A stretch of 64,000 nt of DNA from positions 66,729,830-66,793,829 of the forward strand of contig NC_092878.1 in the NCBI RefSeq assembly GCF_028372415.1. Reading direction: 5' to 3'. Position 1 is the stretch's first letter. Every line of letters begins with the position of its first letter. This DNA comes from Notamacropus eugenii (lineage: Eukaryota; Chordata; Mammalia; Diprotodontia; Macropodidae). A program made the translations under genes and the position numbers. The notes under the pieces were generated by a model, which saw only the letters and a program-made list of their open reading frames with translations, was not told the origin of the DNA and searched no databases. Shown piece by piece: positions 10,946 to 22,200 of the stretch.

Positions 10946-11474
10946 AGGAGACTGGAGGAATAGACAAGCCCAAAAAGAATAGATAAACAGGGAAAATTAA
11001 ATATGAGAATTTAGGGATCGAAACTTGGGGAAGTTGTATAAAACTACATGAAGTTCATCACGGATTTAAGGTGCTGAGTGACATGGTTTGCCAGTGCCTG
11101 GCCTCTTTCTGATAAGGTATGAGGATGTGACAACAAATTACCCTTTTTAAGTTAAAGGAATCATCTCACAGGAAGTCCAACTTTTGGCATGACAGAGTTG
11201 AGCAAGAATGGTTGGGTAAAAGTTCATGAAAGAAAACCACATTTGATGAGTCTCATAGGACTTAGGCAGCTGGAGGGAGGTGTGGGAAGGCATTCTAAGC
11301 AGGAACAGCCACAAAGATGGCAATTACTTCCAGTTTGGATAGGCTGAGTTTGGTAAGTGGCTCAACAGTCCAGTTCTTGCTTTCAGATCAGTGGGGGCCA
11401 TTGCTAGAGTAGTGATGGTGTAGCATCATAGGTAACTCCAAGAGTATGTCCAATTTGTAGATACATTATTTGGC

Positions 11475-11690
11475 TGTTTAGTTATAATTCCCACTTATAT
11501 AGTAGTTAAAGGTTTATAAAATGCTTTTCTCAGAACACTAAAAGAGTGTTATTATCTCTATTGTATGACAGGAAACACCAAGGTTCAGAAGAAAAAAGTA
11601 AATTGCTCAGGGTCATACAGCTGTCAGAACCAGTATTCAAATTCAGATCTTTTGGCTCAGAGAACATCCTTCAAATCTTGATCTTGTTTT
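11475..11690 (-). mobile_element. MIR-family SINE
   Basis: 'aaaggtttataaaatgcttt', 'tgctcagggtcatacagctg' and 'caaattcagatcttttggct' match antisense MIR. It is diverged. The stretch before it (10946-11474) holds nothing I can name. Confidence 0.7.
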
Positions 11691-11934
11691 TGACCAAAAG
11701 AATTGGATAAGATTTACAGCCATGAATTGGTTGTGCTTTTCATCCCTGGAGAGAGTACTTACATTGATGAGATCATAGGTCCATTAAAATAGCAAGACAT
11801 TGACCATCTAAAGCCATCACTTCTTTACTATGAAATTCCCTTAAAATATCACACCCATTTAGGAAAAAAATTATATCTCCATTTTCTGTTATATTTTAAA
11901 AATGGGAAATTCAACAAAAGACATGGGTACATGA

Positions 11935-12009
11935 CAATAATAAAATTAACTAGCAATTATATAGTGCCTAATAGTTTGCAAAGAGCTTTCCATATATTAA
12001 CTCATTTGT
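11935..12009 (-). mobile_element. MIR fragment
   Basis: 'caattatatagtgcctaata' and 'gtttgcaaagagctttccat' is the antisense MIR 3' end. It is cut off where the next SINE begins. Confidence 0.6.
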
Positions 12010-12010
12010 A

Positions 12011-12275
12011 TGAGGCAACTAGGTGGTGCAGTAGATAGAGTGCAGGGCCTGGAGTCAGGAAGACTCATTTTCATGAGCACAAATCTGGCCTCAGTCACTT
12101 ACTAACTATGTGACCCTGGTTAAGTCACTTAACCCTGTTTACCTCAGTTTCCTCACCTGCAAAATGAGCTGGAGAAGGAAATGGAAAGCCACTCCAGTAT
12201 CTTTGCCAAGAAAGTCCCAAATGGGGTTGTGAAGAGTCAGACATGACTGAGGTAACTAAACAACACCAAAAGAAA
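12011..12275 (+). mobile_element. RTE-tailed tRNA-derived SINE, near full length
   Basis: Head 'ggtggtgcagtagatagagt', then 'gggcctggagtcaggaagac', 'gtgaccctggttaagtcact', 'aatgagctggagaaggaaat', 'ccactccagtatctttgcca' and 'gaagagtcagacatgactga', ending in an ACAAC-rich tail. The 3' half is the RTE-type tail used for mobilisation. It matches copies at 19024, 22325, 43228, 49815 and 52438. Confidence 0.9.
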
Positions 12276-13984
12276 TCTTGGGGTTCACAGGAACCTCAGT
12301 GAAAATTTGAGATTTTTTCCCCCATTTTTGTCACTGAGGAGATATGGTTAATGCCATAACTATATTATGTGAATTCCTTGCAATTGGGAGTTACATTCCA
12401 AAGCAATATAAAGACTGCCTCTTAAGCTAATCATCTGCTGTAGGACTCCAGAGATAGGCCACAAAATCTAATTACTTTGGCAGGTACACAGTCTATCCAG
12501 TCCTGCCTTAAAAAAAAAATGTAACCCCCTATTGTTACCTGTATGAGATTTTACGTGGCAAAACTTTTTAACCCTGTGTAACAAAGCTTTGAATATTTAC
12601 CAGGGCCATAGACAGACTTGAAAGGAATCAGCAGATACACAGTCAGACTCTTCTCCCTGGAAGAGTATAAAGGTTTGTGAGCTTCTATGTTTTCACATGT
12701 GAGAGAGAGATGAGAAAGCAAATTGGTTAAAGCAATTCCAGGAGCACACAAAGCTAACATGTCCTTCAGCAGTTCCAGCATCGTCCTTGGAGATTCTCCG
12801 CTCCTTCATGCTGTTTATTTCATCTAGCTCCCAGGGGCAGGCCTTGACAAGTCATTTGTTCCTAGAAGACACCTCAAGAGCTAACCTTCAACATTTACAA
12901 TGGAGGAATCATTCTCTGGAGGAAATACATGCAGAACATAGCTATGTTCATAAAATATTAAATACCCTGTCCTCCAGCGAGATTTAGAGACGGGATGCTC
13001 TTTGCCTCACCATTCCTCATTATTTTACACACATTGTTACACATGTGGATGCACACATAACTTGTCTCCCTATCCTACCCAGCCTAATGCTTCTTTGGGA
13101 GAAACCCAGCATTATTTACTTTATTGCATTATTTACACTTTTAAATTGTACTCTGGATTAATTGCTATTGAAGTCCAAATTTAATTAGCATAAACTTTAG
13201 TAACAGCTTAATAAAAATTAAATTACAAGTCATTTTTCTTTGAGAAATATTAGGATTTATTAGTGGTCCCTCCAAAACTAATTAGTTTGAACTGATACAT
13301 TTCAGCATTAAACCAGGGAAGAAGCTTTGCTGGTTGTTGTTTTTAATTATATTGAACATATTTATCCCTTCTCTCTCCCTGCTTTCAGCTGTACATTTGA
13401 GTGATTGCATTAGAAGGCTGATGTCTCCACTGCTAGTTCAAGGCTTTGGCAAAGTCATAACGGTCACTGAGAGTGCGATTGGCTCCTCTCAGAGAAGCCA
13501 AGGAAATCCTGAGCTAATGGAGATAATTAGGTCACAATTTTAAAAAAAGTTTGAAGCAAAGGAATGTGCAAAATGAAGATTTGATATCCAAGAGGCACAA
13601 AACAATCCTTGTGAATCTAATGGGAAAGAAGAAATTGGAGCCAAATGTTGTAATTTGTGTCATCGTGCTAGGAAATGACAAACTTTCTTAAAAAAAAAAC
13701 ACATCATACCAGAATACTTGGAAATTCAAACCTTAAACTTTTTGCTGTCTACAAACAAGGCTAGGGCCATAGAGAGACTAGAAGAGGCTTTTTTTTCTTT
13801 TGCCATTGATAGATTTATTCTCATTACATCTAATTCTAATGATTTTTGGATGGAGAGTTTTAGGTATTTTATAAACCATTGAAATCATTGCCATGATACA
13901 TGTAAAATTGAGTGCAGAATGGGACATGAATTTGAAAAAGCAACAACAGAAGCTATTGAAGTTTTTGGTAATTTAGAAAATAAA
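12276..13984. other. Repeat-poor block with homeodomain-type motifs
   Basis: I see no repeat family here and no plausible exon. TAATTAG-type words occur near 13182, 13278 and 13524 inside unusually complex AT-rich sequence. This is a candidate conserved non-coding element, not a proven one. Confidence 0.4.
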
Positions 13985-14240
13985 GGAAGGAAACAGATAC
14001 CTATTAAATATCTACTGTGTGACAGGCACTGTGCTAACTGTGCTAAACTTCATTTGATTCTTACAATAACCCATGAGTTAAGTGTTATTTGTCCCTATTT
14101 TATAGTCGAGAAAACTGAAACTAATAGAAATCATGTGAATTGTTCAGTCACAAAACTAATAAGTATCTGAGGTCAGATTTGAACTCAGATCTTCCTGATT
14201 CTCAGAACATCACTCTATCAACTATGACACCTAAATGCCT
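13985..14240 (-). mobile_element. MIR-family SINE
   Basis: 'tatctactgtgtgacaggca', 'ttcttacaataacccatgag', 'tttatagtcgagaaaactga', 'cagatttgaactcagatctt' and 'tatcaactatgacacctaaa' give near full-length antisense MIR. Confidence 0.85.
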
Positions 14241-14274
14241 CTGAGTCTCTAAAGTAATTTTTTGTTTTGCTGTT

Positions 14275-14672
14275 GTTTTACCTGGGAGTGACATGCTCTG
14301 ACTTGTGCCATAGGAAGATTATTTTGGCACTATATGGAGGATTGATTAGAGAAAGGACAAAATAGAAGCAGGGAGACAAATTGGGCAGCTATTATCATAG
14401 TATAGAACAGGGGAGTTGAAGCTGTGGTCTTGAGGTCATATATATCCCTCTAGGTCCTCAAGTGGGGCCCTTTGACTGAATCTCAGCTTCACAGAACAAA
14501 TCCCCTTAATGAAAGGATTTATTGTGTAAAACGTGGACTCAGTCAAAAGGCCTCACCCAAGGACCTAGAGGGCCCCATGTGGCCTGGAGACTGCAGGTTT
14601 CCCACCTCTGGTTAGGATCTGAACTGGGGAGTAGTGGGGATGGTCCCACAGGAGAGAAAGCAGGATTAGATA
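14275..14672 (-). mobile_element. L2-type LINE internal piece, split by a MITE
   Basis: The left part (14275-14407) has 'gggagtgacatgctctgact', 'gaagattattttggcactat' and 'gggcagctattatcatagta'. The right part (14611-14672) resumes with 'gatctgaactggggagtagt' and 'ggagagaaagcaggatta'. Both are antisense L2 in the expected order, with 14408-14610 inserted between them. Confidence 0.65.
14408..14610. mobile_element. hAT-like MITE (short palindromic DNA transposon)
   Basis: About 203 bases that are nearly self-complementary. The left arm runs 'caggggagttgaagctgtgg', 'ggtcctcaagtggggccctt'. The right arm ends 'cccaaggacctagagggccc' and 'ctgcaggtttcccacctctg'. It starts CAGGG and ends CTCTG, as expected of hAT termini. 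There is no coding sequence. The 8-base flanks (14400-14407 and 14611-14618) match only partly, so the target duplication is decayed. It would have needed a transposase supplied in trans. Confidence 0.75.
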
Positions 14673-14674
14673 GC

Positions 14675-14745
14675 TATCAATCAACAAGCATTTACTAAGT
14701 GCTAAGCACTGTGCTAGATACTGGGGAACACAAAGACTTAAAATG
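14675..14745 (-). mobile_element. L2-type LINE, 3' terminus
   Basis: 'atcaatcaacaagcatttac', then 'agcactgtgctagatactgg', is the antisense L2 end. It is a separate insertion from the L2 just before it. Confidence 0.65.
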
Positions 14746-15299
14746 AAAATCTACAAATATATTAAAATGAGCATATTTTTAAACAAGTGTTTTAATTCAC
14801 TTGTAGCAGAGACTAAATGGGATCCTGAGGAAGAAGATTTTGAAAAGGGAAGATTCTGAAGAGATTCTTGAAGGTTCTGAAAAGAATCTGAAAAGAGAAA
14901 AAGGAAACAGAATAGGGAAGAGGTGGTGCTACAGACTTTAAGATTTCACTCACTTCAAAGTTATTCTTAGGCCTCACCTTGACAACCCCAGCCCTGCTAG
15001 TAAAGGCTTCCTCCTGGCTTTGGGAAAACATCAAAGCCTAGAATTGTTCTTTTCCTTTCATTTTTCAAAGTTCACTTATTTCAAGCTAATTGAAGTCTTA
15101 AAAGACTATATTATTAAGCTCCTTGTCCACTTAAAAATTAAGGCCACAAATTCAAGTAATAGAACATTAGTAATGGATAGGGTCATGGATTTAAGAAATC
15201 TGTGGGGTGCTTAGTCCTTTTGGGGAGTTTACCTGGCATGGATGGAAAATCCATGAAAATAGAAGCTAGCAGATTTGGCATCTAGTCTTAGCTCTCTCA

Positions 15300-15535
15300 G
15301 TGAGTGGAAAGAATGCTGTACTTGGAATCAGCAAGATGGTGTATTCATATTCAACCTCTGATACTTCCTGCTTTGATTAGCATCATCATGTTATACAACC
15401 TATCCAAGTCTCAGTTTCCTCTTGTGTAAAACAAAAAGCACCTATCTCACAGGACGGCAAATGTTCTAATGTATATAAATTGTTTTGCAAACCTTAAAGC
15501 AGATATATAATTGTGAATTATAATTGTCATCTTGT
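15300..15535 (+). mobile_element. MIR/core-SINE
   Basis: 'gtggaaagaatgctgtactt', 'tccaagtctcagtttcctct', 'acctatctcacaggacggca' and 'ttgttttgcaaaccttaaag' follow MIR order. A second, much weaker SINE-like piece may lie at 15560-15690. Confidence 0.7.
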
Positions 15536-15699
15536 AATATAACTTTGGGCAAAATAGGCATCATGGTGGAATGAAAAACAGGATTTGACAATAGGGGAGT
15601 ATTGAGATTGAATCTGACTTTTGACACTTATTAGTTACATAACCTTAGCAAAGAGCTTTGGGAGCCTGAAAAAATTACATGTCAGATATTAATGTAACA

Positions 15700-16786
15700 G
15701 GCAAAATCTGAGGAATCCCTGGATTTTCTCTAAAGAATATGTGTGTTTTGGCCCCACGAGGAGGAATATGTTCTCTGATTTCTCATTAAAGGATCGAGCC
15801 TCCAACAACTCCTGGCTAGCTCTCCCTTGTACCTATAACCAGGGGCTATGTTGAACATGATTGTTAATTAAACCTGAAGTAACTATTCCTTTAGTGGGAG
15901 TAATAAGAAAGGAAAAAGCTCTTTCTTCTTTGAAAATAGTCTCTTTATTGGAATATTGCTTTGGAAGGAGAGGGTTGATTTATTTCCTTTCCCTTCTTTC
16001 CTCATCTCCCCCCCCCCCACCCCGTTATGGGCTATGACAACATGGCAGTGAGAGCCTGTGTTTGCCTAAGTGATCTCCAGGATAGACATCAAGTTCTCAA
16101 GTATCTCTTTTCCTTTATATTCCTTTCCATGGAATTAGGTGACTGGAAAATAATCCTGAGATACTGATGTTCTTAGCTATGGGGGATAATCTGTGAGCTC
16201 AAGGGTTCATGGTTTTCTCAATATTGACTGTCTTGAGAGAGTGCTTGTTGCAACTGTGATAATTCTCTAAGCAGAAGATGACAGTAATAGTATTATCTTG
16301 GAATTTGAAAGTGTAAGCCATGTCCCAGCTGGCAAGAAGATCTGATCCTTGACATACCACTCAGATCGTGCAGAGAGATGCAAAAGTGAAGTCTGTTTAG
16401 CAGTTCCAAAAATCTATGGAATTCTTATCTACTTGCCAAAATAGTATAGTAGTAGGAACCCACTTTTTAAGTATTTATCAATGTACAGTTTTGAGTCGTT
16501 TGCATTTTCAACATTTATTTCATGAGTAGGGATAAAACAGGGAGATATTCTTTCACCAAGTATTCATTCTTGTGATGGAGGAGATTCAGCACGAAGGCCA
16601 GCTTGGGGATGAAGACTCTTTCTAGATGTTGAAGTCCTCTAGATGCTTTGGTTTAAGGATGATTTTGTGCTGATCGCATAATGCCTAAAGCCATGGGAAG
16701 CATCCGAGAAGAGATCTGTCCTCTCTCAGAGGTATTTGGCTTGTCTATCCACAGGAAAAGAACAAATGGATAAAATCTCTTTGCTT
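15700..16786. other. No gene; unassigned DNA
   Basis: There is no recognised repeat apart from a C-rich run at about 16009-16023. No plausible exon. Confidence 0.45.
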
Positions 16787-17035
16787 GTCAGACAGATGAC
16801 ACAATGGATAGAGTTCTGGGCCTAGAGTCAAGATCTGAGTTCAAGTCTGGACTCAGACAAAGCTGTCTGATTGTGGGCAAGTCATTTAACCTCTGTCTGT
16901 TTCAGTTTCTTCAACTGTAAATACAAGATAATAAATGCAGGGATTATCTCTCCCCGGGTTGGTGTGAGGATCAAATGAAATAAAATTTGTAAAGCAATTA
17001 GCTGGCACATAGAACAATCCATGACTATTCCTTCT
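16787..17035 (+). mobile_element. MIR/core-SINE, near full length
   Basis: Head 'acacaatggatagagttctg', then 'ctgagttcaagtctggactc', 'tgtgggcaagtcatttaacc', 'cagtttcttcaactgtaaat', 'ggttggtgtgaggatcaaat' and 'gtaaagcaattagctggcac'. It is well preserved. Confidence 0.85.
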
Positions 17036-17842
17036 TTTCCATCCCTCTCTTTATCGCTCATATTATGACACACATCTCAATGGATATCGTGTAGAGCTTA
17101 TTCAGTGGTATGTCTGAGACAGACAATACAGAAAGACAATTAACTGGACCTAGAGTTGAAAATGAGGAGGAGAAAAGTCTAGCATGGTTTGGGAAAATTA
17201 AAAAGCATTTTTATAGTTCTAAAGCTTTCCTATAAAGCAAAAGGTACATCCTTGCAACACATGTTTTTATCAATGTTGCTGCAAGACCTATAATGTTATT
17301 GTCTCTGAAGCACTAAAGGCGAGTATGGTCACAGAGGGCTGTGGAGATCTATATGCTGGGTGTGAATATGCTACAAAATATAGTCAGCAAGGAACTATGA
17401 AAAACAGTCATAAAGACTGGCATTAAGGAACTTTATGACAGAGAGGGAAAATGGTCACATGGTAAGAGTTAAAGATGACAGATGGATGGCCCTGATACCT
17501 CTACAATGTCAGGAGAAACTGAAGGAGACATCAAATCTATGGACCTACTGTGGTAGAGTTCAGGTAGGACACAGATGACTGTCACACTGGATGGTGAGGC
17601 AGGAGTGAATAGGTTGTGATCTTTATCATTGGCAGTAATTCTTAAATTGATAATATTATGAACCCATTTGAGTATTTGACAGGAAATAAATAGCTGTCCT
17701 ATGTCTGAAATATACTTCTTTGTATACCAACTTTTTTTAGAAGGGACCCTGTTAATTTCTTCTGGGGAGTTCATAAACATCAGCCGTATTTGATTTTATT
17801 TAAGTGATCTTTTACCCCAAAACCTCAGGGAGGAGGCCTTAA

Positions 17843-17844
<2 letters not shown>

Positions 17845-17898
<54 letters not shown>

Positions 17899-18021
17899 AG
17901 AGAGAGAGACAAAGACACAGAGAGAGACATACGCACAGGGAGAAAGAGACAAACAGAGACAGAAATAGAGACAAAGAGAGAGAGATAGGGAAACACACAG
18001 AGAGACAGAGACAGAGAGATG
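17845..18021 (+). repeat. (AC)n microsatellite followed by GA-rich tract
   Basis: A pure (AC) run at 17845-17896 (52 bases) is followed by interrupted gagaga/gacaga units to about 18021. Open frames read across it are low-complexity artefacts. The preceding stretch 17036-17844 has no recognised gene or repeat. Confidence 0.95.
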
Positions 18022-18336
18022 AAGAAAGCTTTAATCTTTTCTCTATGAGATTGTGTTCCCTGCAGACTGAACTTTGTCTGAGACTAGAGTTACAGCCCAT
18101 TTGTGCGAACAGGTGTCTTACTTGGGCTATAAGTGATATTATTTATTACTTATGTTGCTTTTACTTATTCGATTTTGTGAAAGAGAAGCAGAATAGTAGA
18201 ATGAAAAGTCCAAATTTTGAATCTGAAGTTTCTAGGGGAGTCCAGGACTGTAATCTCTCCTCAACACACCCTATCTGTATGACCCTGGCAAAGTGCAAGG
18301 TAAGCCTAAAATGTCAACTATTATTATTAGAGAAAA

Positions 18337-18545
18337 GCAGCCTAGAGTGGTGGATAACACACCAATCCTGAAGCCAGGAAGACCCAGCTTCAACTCCTGT
18401 CTCTGACATGTATTGGCTGTGACCCTGGGACTTAACGTCTTAGGGTTCTAGGTAATATTCTGAGTATAGATTCCAGGGAAAGTGTCAACCTGCATTGCTA
18501 TAGAGTTTCCTCACCTGAGAATTCCTCATATGAATGAAATTATAG
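18337..18545 (+). mobile_element. tRNA-derived SINE
   Basis: Head 'gagtggtggataacacacca', then 'cctgaagccaggaagaccca' and 'gtgaccctgggacttaacgt', followed by the body 'gtgtcaacctgcattgctat' and 'gagtttcctcacctgagaat'. It is the same subfamily as 7148 and 28042. Confidence 0.75.
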
Positions 18546-18769
18546 GACTTCTCTTCCTATTATTAGGTAAGTCTTCTTTTCTCTAGTGCTTAATATCTGT
18601 ATCTATAATAAGAATAGATGAACTAGATAGTTGCTAAAGTTTCTTAAAGTCCTAAATTTTTATGATTCTACTAAAATGTTTTAAACCTAAATTTTAAATC
18701 CTATTTCAGGTTATATGTACACAATAACAAATATAAAATTTCTTCAGTAATATTAACAAATATTTAGAT

Positions 18770-19655
18770 TGTAACCTCCTCATTAGTGTCTCTGCTTCAA
18801 GTTTCTCCCCCTCTCCAATCTCTCCTTCACACAGGAGCTAACGTGGTTTTCCTATAGATTTTTTTCCTAGGTTAGACCATGTCAGTTTCCTATTCAACAA
18901 ACTTCAACGGCTCCCTATTGCCTCTGTGACCAAAAACCAACTCTTTTTTACTGTTAAAACCTTTTACAACTTTGGCACCAAATTATCTTTCAGATTCTAT
19001 TATATTTATTCTGCTTTTTACACTTGCTTTCGGTCTCTGTTTTCAGTTGTTTACAGTTGTCTGACTCTTTATGACTTTATTGGGGGTTTTCTTAGCAAAG
19101 ACAGTGGAGTAGTTTGCCATTTTCCTTCTCCAGCTCATTTTACAGATGAGGAAACTGAGGCAAATGAGGTTAAGTGAATTGCCCAGGGTCATGTCTTCTT
19201 GACTCCAGGCCTAGTACACTATCCACTGTGCCATCTAACTGCTCTTCCTGTATTTTACAGTCCAGTCAAGCGGGTCTTAGTGTTTCTTGCACATTGACTT
19301 CATTTTTTTTTATCTCTCTGCCTTTGCACTGGCTCTTCCCCCTTGTTTAGAATGCTCTCTTGTCTCACCTCTGTCTCTTAGGGTCCCTTATTTTCTTTAA
19401 AACTCAGCTCAAGTGCCATTTGCCTCATGAAGCCTTTCTTGATTGACTCTCTTACTAGTGTTTCTACCCCAAATTATCTTAATCATGGTGTGTACCTGTA
19501 TTTGCATTTATGCTATTTTGCTTGTACTTATTTATATGTCTTATCTCCCCTAGAGAACAGGACAGACACTGTCTTCTTTGCCCTATGTATATCCAATACC
19601 TAGTCCAGCATTTGGTGCATAGTAGACGCAGTAAATGCTTGGTGATCAATTGATG
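18770..19655 (+). mobile_element. L2-type LINE, split by an RTE-tailed SINE
   Basis: The left part runs to about 19023: 'tccaatctctccttcacaca', 'cttcaacggctccctattgc'. The right part resumes at about 19249 with 'gcctttgcactggctcttcc', 'aactcagctcaagtgccatt', 'catgaagcctttcttgattg' and the terminal 'gcatttggtgcatagtagac', 'gcagtaaatgcttggtgat'. The interruption is the SINE at 19024-19248, so the L2 is older. Confidence 0.85.
19024..19248 (-). mobile_element. RTE-tailed SINE nested in an L2
   Basis: Antisense form: tail 'cagttgtctgactctttatg', 'tttgccattttccttctcca', 'gatgaggaaactgaggcaaa', 'attgcccagggtcatgtctt' and tRNA end 'tatccactgtgccatctaac'. Possible imperfect 12-base target duplications are TGCTTTTTACAC (19012-19023) and TGTATTTTACAG (19249-19260). 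About 30 bases of the tRNA part are missing. Confidence 0.85.
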
Positions 19656-20105
19656 TTTATATATATCATATATAAAGATTTTAATATATAATGTGTGTAT
19701 GTTTACATATTTATATAGATACAGATAAAAATCTTGGTCTCTGATTAATTTTTTAGTTTTTAGCTAATTAGATTGAGTCTGTCATCTCTGTCTGTTTGTT
19801 TGTGTCTGTCTATCTTTGTTTCTCTCTATCATTAAGGCCTCCCCCTGAAGTTGTTGGAGAAAAGATCACTTAAATAAAATTGATACTTCAGACCCAGACT
19901 GAAAAACAAGAAGTGATTAACTCATGTCTCCACTATTGGCTTGTATAGTCTGATTATTCAGTTTCTTCTCAATTAACAGACCTTGGCAAGGAACAGTACT
20001 GGAAGAACAAAACATTTCATCTGAACAGGAATGAATAACAAAGCAACAGAAAATCTCTGCCACATTTCTTGATCCTTTATAGTTTTTTGTACACTTAAAG
20101 TGAGG
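19656..20105. other. No gene; AT-rich
   Basis: A TATA/TGTATG-rich patch at 19656-19730 is followed by unassigned sequence leading to the solo LTR. Confidence 0.5.
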
Positions 20106-20111
20106 CAAACC

Positions 20112-20720
20112 TGTTGGGGATGGAAGCTCAATTCCATGTGGACAGTCTCGGGCGGGTAAAGGTGGGAACTTCTAAATCTTAGAGTTCTCATGAGGCCCCC
20201 CATGAAACACCAGGGAATCGAGGAGTGAGACCAAGCTATCTCGTGTATTTCCACCTCTTCCCGTGAGAAACGTGATGGGAGGAGCATCCCCGCCCTCGAG
20301 ACTGTCCCGGATCTGGGCACACCTATTGTTATCTAACAGGCACGGTATTCAGGTGCAAACTACACAGCCGGAGAGCTTAATTAGGGTCAGGAAAGCCTGA
20401 AGGTGCTCTTAGCGCGGAGGGGCCCTGACAGGACAGAGGGCTCCGTTTTTCCTCTCTTCGCTCTCCCCTCCCCCTCCCTCCCCACTTACACTTCTGCTTC
20501 CAATCTCTTACTGTAAGATCTTTGCCTTCTTGGGAGATTTCTCTCTCCCTCCTAAGGAAGAGCTCCCCCTGCACATGTAACCAGGACCCTGAATAAAGCC
20601 TAACCCTTGTTCGACTCCGGAAAGTCTCTTCTCTCATACGTTTATCTGGTTTGGCCAGCCGAAGACCTGCGATAGGTATAAGGTAAGACTCGGGTAGCCC
20701 TCAGGCCTCTAGGCCTGGCA
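20112..20720 (+). mobile_element. Solo LTR of an endogenous retrovirus
   Basis: The element begins TGTTGGGG at 20112 and ends GGCCTGGCA at 20720, giving canonical TG...CA termini over 609 bases. It is flanked by an exact 6-base target duplication CAAACC at 20106-20111 and 20721-20726. A polyadenylation signal AATAAA lies at 20592-20597 and is followed by T-rich sequence, fitting an R/U5 boundary on the plus strand. It is richer in GC and CpG than its surroundings. No gag, pol or env is present, so recombination between the two LTRs has probably removed the provirus. A 6-base duplication is common in class II (beta-like) families, but the class is not settled by this alone. Confidence 0.85.
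20592..20597 (+). promoter_or_regulatory. Polyadenylation signal of the solo LTR
   Basis: AATAAA about 125 bases before the LTR end, placed as expected for the retroviral R region. Confidence 0.7.
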
Positions 20721-20726
20721 CAAACC

Positions 20727-21244
20727 ATTGTACAATTTGAATATTAGTGAGGCAACGCAGAGAAATTCAAGAAAAAATGAAGTTTAGATACTTTTCTGGT
20801 ACATATGAAGGTAACCTATTCCTCCTTTAATATTCCTTATACTTATTTACAATTTTCTGTTATATGAAACATACTAAAAATGATAAGGTACATTCCTTAG
20901 TGGTGTTATATTCCTATATGTTCAGTTAAATTCAATAAACATATTACCTAGAATTTTTGAGATACTGTGTTATGTGCTTAGGAAAGGAAAAAGGGAAGGA
21001 AAAAAACCCCATATGACTGCCATTTCCCTTAAGGAGCTTACATTCAACTGTTAGAGAGTTGTACAACCTCAATCAGGTTAGTATTAAGTAGGTATAGCCA
21101 TATAAACTCTACAGGATCCATACCCAACTTCCATTCAGAATAGATAGCTAGCTACATTTTCTTTCAGGTTTCTTTACCACTTTGAGGCTATGGAATTTCT
21201 TGCTAATGCTATTGGCTTGAGCCCATTCTAGTGTACTTTCCCAA
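20727..21244. other. No gene or clear repeat
   Basis: AT-rich sequence. A weak L2-like antisense phrase ('cttaaggagcttacattcaa') occurs near 21029-21048. Confidence 0.45.
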
Positions 21245-21375
21245 TAACACATATACACGCATTATATACATGTATACACACACATAAATACATACACATG
21301 AATGTATATATGCACATTTATATTAGGAACATATGTTTAACATATGCATATATAATACTTATATAGACAGATAAA
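21245..21375 (+). repeat. Mixed ACAT/TATA microsatellite-like tract
   Basis: Alternating atacac, acatat and tatatg units. Degenerate. Confidence 0.75.
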
Positions 21376-21519
21376 GATATCAGTAGACATAGAAAGAACA
21401 GAAGTATGAAAATATCCTACACTAAACTGGTGACATCGTTTCCCTTATATTATCTAGCCCATAAAAAAAGAGTAAACTCAAGCACCATCTTGCTAAACGG
21501 GCTTGTCTTCCTTATATCT

Positions 21520-21665
21520 GCCAGTTCCCCCCCACCCCCACCCCCGCCCCGGCCCTTCCCATTTTCCTCCACTTCTAAAAGCTGCTTTCCATTCACAATG
21601 TTGTACTTGGGGGTGGGCAGAGAGGGAGGGAAGTTGGAAAGGGGAGAAAGAGAGAGAGAGAGAAT
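21520..21665 (+). repeat. C-rich and GA-rich low-complexity tracts
   Basis: A C-rich patch lies at 21526-21560 and a GA run at 21648-21663. The frame read across them is not a gene. Confidence 0.75.
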
Positions 21666-21684
21666 AAAATTTCTACTCTATTTC

Positions 21685-21775
21685 CTTTCCACCATTTTAC
21701 AAATGAGAAAACTGAGGATGAGAGGTTAAGTTACTTGACCAAAGAGGTGATTGGTATATAATATCTATCCTGAGT
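21685..21775 (-). mobile_element. MIR fragment
   Basis: 'ccattttacaaatgagaaaa', 'ctgaggatgagaggttaagt' and 'tacttgaccaaagaggtga' match antisense MIR core. Confidence 0.65.
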
Positions 21776-21964
21776 TCTTATCTTACTCTATCCGGAGTTA
21801 GAATAAGTGCATTAGACTAATATGATTGATCCAGAGTTCCTGATTCCCCCAAAGATACCTTTTAGCAAGTCAACCAGGGGGAGAAATCAGTATATGAGGC
21901 TGGTTAAATCCCCAGCCAGTGCAATGAGGGTGCTACTAGTACTTTTCCATCTGGAAAATACCAT

Positions 21965-22200
21965 CTGGTGCCAGTTTTAACCAGTTTGCAAGAGTAAATT
22001 GTTACATTTTCAGTGTGAAGATTAATACCCCAGAAAAAAGATAATAGCTACAAATTAGGGATTGATTTATTGTTTTGATAGTTGTCTAGATTTAAGGAAG
22101 TGATGGGAAAATATTAATAATGCAGATTACACTAAAGGTGTGTTATATGTACATTTTTTTTACACAGTTGTTAAATATACACTAGCACTCCCTTGTTTTG
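21965..22200 (+). mobile_element. Unnamed repeat family B, copy 1
   Basis: Shares an ordered set of blocks with 38960-39175: a TTGTTA-containing start, 'cagtgtga', 'gataatagctacaaattagg', 'ttttgatagttgtctagatt', 'aaggaagtgatgggaaaata', and the end 'cagttgttaaatatacacta'. It is non-coding and diverged, and I cannot name the family. Confidence 0.5.

Noticed and set aside
17796..18100. Cys/Val/Ser-rich minus frames
   Set aside because: Products of the (AC)n and GA-rich microsatellite.
19917..20637. Minus-strand frames of 63-115 codons
   Set aside because: They overlap the plus-strand solo LTR and its flank. No motifs, and an LTR is expected to be non-coding.
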